Source of the DNA: Oehlia diaphana | Lineage: Eukaryota; Glomeromycota; Glomeromycetes; Glomerales; Glomeraceae | Length of the DNA: 13,210 nucleotides | Reading direction: 5' to 3' | Assembly: GCA_003833135.1 (NCBI GenBank) | Contig: QZLH01000226.1 | Location: 111,904-125,113, forward strand | Shown here: positions 10,056 to 13,210 of the stretch, piece by piece | Layout of the letters: every line of letters starts with the position of its first letter | Numbering within the stretch: position 1 is the first letter of the stretch | Position numbers and translations under genes: made by a program | Notes under the pieces: generated by a model | What the model saw: the letters and a program-made list of their open reading frames with translations, nothing else | What the model was told of the DNA's origin: nothing | Database searches by the model: none

Positions 10056-10350
10056 CATCATAGATCTTCTCGTAAAAGGACAAATGTTGAAAATATCCAA
10101 TTAATAAAAATAATAATTCAAGCAACTAGCTTCAAATCAGCCTAAATGGCCCAATGGGGGATGTCCTCTATAGTGGTTCTGTCCTAAAGAATTAAGTACT
10201 CAGTAATGGATACTTAATTGAGAATGATAGAAGTACTGGTTAACCTGCCTCAAATCACAGGTCATAATGTGAAAAATCAGGCATCAATCAGTCACCAATC
10301 GGGCACCAATCAGGTAGCTGATTGGTGACTGATTGGCATTTTCGCCAAAT
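10056..10350. other. Intervening stretch with possible coding remnant and small hairpins
   Basis: Directly after the right inverted arm a short plus-strand frame (about 10056-10145) reads HHRSSRKRTNVENIQ...ATSFKSA and stops; it could be the continuation of an exon split by the inserted element, or chance. A 9-bp perfect stem, aattaagta (10190-10198) with tacttaatt (10211-10219), follows. From 10281 the CACCAATCAG motif family begins. No RNA gene is evident. Confidence 0.35.
10285..10335. repeat. Nested perfect hairpins built from CACCAATCAG motifs
   Basis: A 16-bp perfect inverted repeat, CAATCAGTCACCAATC (10285-10300) with its complement at 10320-10335, encloses part of a second perfect 8-bp stem, CCAATCAG (10306-10313) with CTGATTGG (10318-10325). 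The same motif forms the ends of the MITE at 10351-10673, so this is probably the remains of related element ends. Confidence 0.75.
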
Positions 10351-10673
10351 ACCATCACCAATCAGGCAGTTTGCTAACTTTTGATCCAGTAATCAGAAAA
10401 AGATGAAATATAATTCATTGGAATCGTCTCAACAAGACGAATCTAATGGTAGTAAAATTATATTTCTAGGATTAATACTTGATGAAATATTAAATAAAAT
10501 ATAAATAGCATTTTTTTATTTTATATTTTACTTAATATTTCATTAAGTATTAATCCTAGAAATATGATTTTACTACCATTAGATTCGTCATATTGAGACG
10601 ATTCAAATGAACTATATTTCATCTTTTTCTGATCACTGGATCAAAGTTAGCAAACTGCCTGATTGGTGACGGT
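10351..10673. mobile_element. Palindromic MITE (~323 bp)
   Basis: Two arms of about 150 bp (10351-10507 and 10518-10673) are near-perfect inverted copies around a short A/T loop near 10508-10517. The tips are ACC(A/G)TCACCAATCAGGCAG; internal landmarks GTTTGCTAACTTT, AGAAAAAGATGAAATATA, GACGAATCTAATGGTAGTA and TTTCTAGGATTAATACTT occur in both arms with only a few differences, by eye over 90% identity. No protein is encoded. Such a structure fits a recently formed foldback MITE mobilised by a transposase encoded elsewhere. No target-site duplication could be assigned, because the right end abuts the next element end. Confidence 0.85.
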
Positions 10674-10790
10674 TAGTGTTCTGAACAGATCGAATCAGAT
10701 TGGATTTGAGATGAATCCGAATCTGAAACAGACTTGATTTGATTCAGTCTGAATTAAATCCGGATTTATCCAGTCTGATCCGAATCCGAA
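10674..10790 (+). mobile_element. hAT-like element end with degenerate GATCTGAATC subterminal repeats
   Basis: It opens with TAGTGTTCTGAACAGATC (10674-10691), resembling hAT terminal repeats (T/CAGTG...), and is followed by about 100 bp of scattered variants of GATCTGAATC/ GATTCAG/ TCCGAATC. It matches the end at 11663 at 15 of 18 positions, in the same orientation. The complementary end of this element is not found in the window. Confidence 0.5.
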
Positions 10791-10792
10791 AT

Positions 10793-11662
10793 TTAAAAAA
10801 ATGTTTCACAACGTTTTTTTAACGATTTTAAATAAAAAATGTTGAGAAATGTTTTTATTTATAATTTATCAAAAAAAAAATGTTTCACAACGTTTTTTTA
10901 ACGATTTTAATAAAAAATGTTGCGAAATGTTTCACAACAGTTTTTAGTTATTTTAATAAAAAACTTTTGAAACAGTTTTTTTTCTTTTAAATTAAAAATC
11001 ACAACGGTTTTTTAGTTATTTTAATAAAAAACATTGTAAAACGTTTTTTACTTGCAATAAAAAGTAAAAAAAACTGTTTTGCAATGGTTTTTTAATTATT
11101 TTAATAAAAAACGTTGCAAAATGTTTTTTATTTTTAATTTATTAAAAAAAAAACATTTCACGTTTTTTTTAATGATTATAATAAAAAACGTAAAATATTT
11201 TTTATTATTAATTTAAAAGAAAAAACCATTTCACAACAGTTTTTTTAACTATTTTAATAAAAAACGTTGCAAAACGTTTTTTACTTGCAATATAAAGTAA
11301 AAAAAACTGGTTCGCAACGGGTTTTCAACTATTTTAATAAAAAATGTTGCGAAACATTTTTTATTTTTAATTTATCAAAAAAAAATGTTTCACAACATTT
11401 TTTTTAACGATTATAATAAAAAATGTTGCAAAACATTTTTTATTTTAATTTAAAAGGAAAAAACTGTTTCGCAACAGTTTTTTTAACTAATTTTAATAAA
11501 AAAATGTTGCGAAACATTTTTTACTTGCAATATAAAGTAAAAAAACTGTTTCGCAACGGTTTTTTAACTATTTTAATAAAAAATGTTGCAAAACGTTTTT
11601 TATTTTTAATTTATCGAAAAAAAAACATTTCACAACATTTTTTTAACGATTATAATAAAAAA
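10793..11662. repeat. Tandem array of hairpin-forming ~75-80-bp monomers
   Basis: About 11-12 degenerate monomers of 72-83 bp occur. Each has a core of the type GTTTCGCAAC, then T6-8, AAC(T/G)AT, TTTTAATAAAAAA and (T/C)GTTGCGAAAC. The two cores are complementary, so each monomer can fold into a stem of about 20 bp. Linkers cycle between three types (ending TTTAATTTATC, TTTAAAAGG and CTTGCAATATAAAGT), giving a higher-order period of about 235-240 bp in the right half (for example the TTTATC-type linker ends near 11143, 11376 and 11615). The left half is less regular. Open frames across the array are by-products of the repeat. Confidence 0.85.
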
Positions 11663-11893
11663 TAGTGCTCCTAACAGATCAGATCAGATCAGATTTTACT
11701 TAAATTCAATCTGATCTGAAATTAATTAAATCTGATCTGATCTGATCTGATCTGAATCAGATCGGTTTTAAATTTAATCTGAATCTGATCAGATCTGATC
11801 TGATCTGAATCTGATCTGATCTGATTTGAATCTGACCAAATCTGATCTGATCTGAATTCGATCTGATCTGATCTGAATCTGATCTGAATCTGA
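11663..11893 (+). mobile_element. hAT-like element end with dense GATCTGATCTGA subterminal repeats
   Basis: The end TAGTGCTCCTAACAGATC (11663-11680) is followed by more than 200 bp made almost wholly of AGATC and TCTGA(A)TC units, as pentamer/decamer runs on both strands. hAT ends usually combine a short TAGTG/CAGTG-type repeat with clustered short subterminal motifs bound by the transposase. It lies on the 3' side of the hAT transposase gene at 12452-13210 and may be the end of that element. A MITE (11904-12173) follows the repeats. No flanking 8-bp duplication can be shown. Confidence 0.55.
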
Positions 11894-11903
11894 AATAAAT
11901 ATA

Positions 11904-12173
11904 AGACCCCAGACAACTTTTTGCAAATTAACTCTAAATTTCAAAAAAATCAGTTTTTTGCGATTATCTTGGCATCTAGTAGTCCAATTCATGCGAACTT
12001 TTTTTTATTTTGTAGCTCTCATCGTGCTCTACAAAATAAAAAAATTTTCCCATGAATCTGATCACTGGATACCAAGATAATCGCAAAAACTGTAAATAAA
12101 AAAAGAGCAAATTGGGTCTTTTTTGGCAAAAAGTTAGTTAGTTATGAATTATATAAGAGATGTCCAGGGTCCT
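11904..12173. mobile_element. Palindromic MITE (270 bp) with ATA flanks
   Basis: The ends are AGACCCCAGACA (11904-11915) and TGTCCAGGGTCCT (12161-12173), imperfect inverted repeats. Inner arms match well: CAGTTTTTTGCGATTATCTTGG with CCAAGATAATCGCAAAAACTG, then ATTTTGTAG with CTACAAAAT around a short loop near 12020-12027. The trinucleotide ATA flanks both sides (11901-11903 and 12174-12176), a possible 3-bp target duplication. No coding capacity. It sits between the GATCTGA repeats and the hAT transposase gene. Confidence 0.7.
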
Positions 12174-12401
12174 ATAAATATATTATAAAATTAAAAAAAA
12201 ATACATTTTATTAAATATCTTACCATTTAGTAATTTTAAAAAGTTAAAATACAGTCCATTTAAATCATAATAAAATGAGTCAAATGGTAATAATTTTGTA
12301 CTTTTAAATGTAATAAATAGTGAGTTATTTAGTAACTATTATTTTACAATTAATTAAACTAAAAATACTTAATTTATTTAACTTTAATTTTGAAGTTAAA
12401 G

Positions 12402-12412
12402 TTTATTTTATT
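12402..12412 (-). promoter_or_regulatory. Possible polyadenylation signals of the hAT transposase
   Basis: Two overlapping AATAAA hexamers on the minus strand, 40-50 nt after the stop codon. The rest of 12177-12451 is plain AT-rich sequence. Chance occurrence is quite possible. Confidence 0.3.
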
Positions 12413-12451
12413 TAAAAAATTTAAAATTTTAAAAAAGTAATAATATATATG

Positions 12452-13210
12452 TTATTCACTTAAGAAAGTAGTCCACCAGGACTGTAAACACATACAAATT
12501 CTTATTGTTTTACCTGCTAAACAATTTCGTTTATCTGTAATTAAATTTTTTCCTACTGAAAAACTTTGTTCAGAAGGAACACTAGTAGCAGGTATTGGTA
12601 AGTAATCTCGAGCCATTTGTGAAAGATGAGGAAATTGTGATTCATTAACTTTCCACCATTCCAATGGATCTGTTTCTTCATTCATTAAAGATAAAGAAAG
12701 GTATGTTTGAATTTCATCAATATATTCTATATTACGCCGTTTAAATACACGTGACATAACTGATTTTCCTTTAATTTCAGAAGTATTATTAAGAACTTCA
12801 GGTTTAGAAGAAGCATAAAATTTGTTGTAAATATTAACAAATCTAAAAAAAAAAAAAATTAATATATTATATTAAAAAAGAAAAATAAAAATATTAAATT
12901 TATATTTACTTTTGATAAATAGTATTAACTAATGTTTCTTCCCAATTATGATCTTTATAATATTTTAATTTCAATCTTGGATCCAAAATTGTTGAAATTA
13001 AATATGTATCATTTGTTTTGTTATAATACTCAAGTAATTTTACTTTACACTTTTTTGCTGCTTTTTTTACTATTTGATTCCATTTTTTATCATCATCATT
13101 TTCTCCATTATTTTCTTCATTATTTTCTTCATTATTTTCTTCATTATTTTCTTCTTCATTTTCTTCTTCATTTTCTTCATCGATCTTCTTCATCATTGCC
13201 GATAACATCT
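12452..13210 (-). CDS. hAT-family transposase, C-terminal part, 5' end outside window
   Basis: Two exons, 13210-12910 and 12842-12452, join in phase across a 67-nt GT-AG intron (12909-12843). The first exon begins with a Glu/Asn/Asp tract and continues KKCKVKLLEYYNKTNDTYLI and STILDPRLKLKYYKDHNWEE, typical of the end of the hAT RNase H-like/insertion region. The second carries the full hAT C-terminal dimerisation domain: IQTYLSLSLMNEETDPLEWW, NESQFPHLSQMARDYLPIPA, SVPSEQSFSVGKNLITDKRN and GKTIRICMCLQSWW. The SExxFSxxG block is intact; in characterised hAT enzymes it holds an essential acidic residue. The protein would cut and paste DNA in the nucleus. The visible 230 or so codons are open, unlike the Tnp2 relic, so this copy may be recent. 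The BED finger and N-terminal catalytic residues lie beyond the right edge, so activity cannot be judged. Confidence 0.93.
13091..13179. repeat. Coding microsatellite (12-nt unit), Glu/Asn tract
   Basis: The plus strand shows about four copies of TTATTTTCTTCA followed by TTCTTCATTTTC variants. Read on the coding (minus) strand this is a run of Glu and Asn codons inside the hAT reading frame. Units are multiples of three, so length change keeps the frame. Confidence 0.85.

Noticed and set aside
11423..11665. 80-codon plus-strand open frame
   Set aside because: It lies entirely in the hairpin tandem array and its protein is a by-product of the repeat (recurring FLT and NKK segments).
11722..11992. 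Two overlapping minus-strand open frames rich in RSDQI
   Set aside because: They are translations of the GATCTGA repeats, not genes.
12580..12600. Complement reads TAGTGTTCCTTCTGAACA, like the hAT end motif
   Set aside because: It lies inside the hAT coding sequence and encodes the conserved TSVPSEQ segment; there are no subterminal repeats beside it.

Overview
The window looks like nuclear DNA of a very AT-rich fungus. The first 112 bases are the reverse complement of the 5' end of a eukaryotic 18S rRNA gene. The protein relics are split by short (56-79 nt) GT-AG introns. The transposase families, AT bias and low-complexity protein segments fit an arbuscular mycorrhizal fungus of the Rhizophagus type; that assignment is inference, not proof.

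Layout. 1-112: start of 18S rRNA, minus strand, running out of the left edge. 113-2949: its upstream spacer, rich in homopolymers and short palindromes, with no convincing gene. 2950-3886: a TA-flanked non-autonomous DNA transposon candidate with TGGTCCGG ends. 4092-7387 (minus): an eight-exon CACTA/Tnp2-type transposase (Transposase_21 core plus DUF4218) whose exon and intron phases join, but which carries at least four frameshifts and two in-frame TGA codons. 7388-7589: a short divergent intergenic region. 7590-8162 (plus): a Lys/Ser/Asn-rich coiled-coil reading frame, also frameshifted, of unknown function. 8232-10055: a 1.8-kb structure with ~0.5-kb inverted arms around a degenerate intron-containing gene fragment. 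10056-10350: small perfect hairpins and a possible coding remnant. 10351-10673: a near-perfect palindromic MITE. 10674-11893: two hAT-like ends (TAGTG...AACAGATC) in the same orientation, with GATCTGA-type subterminal repeats, on either side of an ~870-bp tandem array of hairpin-forming ~75-80-bp monomers. 11904-12173: a second palindromic MITE with an ATA duplication. 12452-13210 (minus): the 3' part of a hAT transposase with an intact C-terminal dimerisation domain, leaving the window on the right.

Overall this is a transposon graveyard built directly against an rRNA gene. No host housekeeping gene is recognisable. More than 13 kb upstream of the 18S start contains no 28S rRNA end, as would be expected if the rRNA genes are dispersed rather than in ordinary tandem arrays. 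The hAT transposase and the adjacent hAT-like ends may be parts of one element. The Tnp2 relic and the divergent coiled-coil frame may likewise be the two genes of one CACTA-like element.
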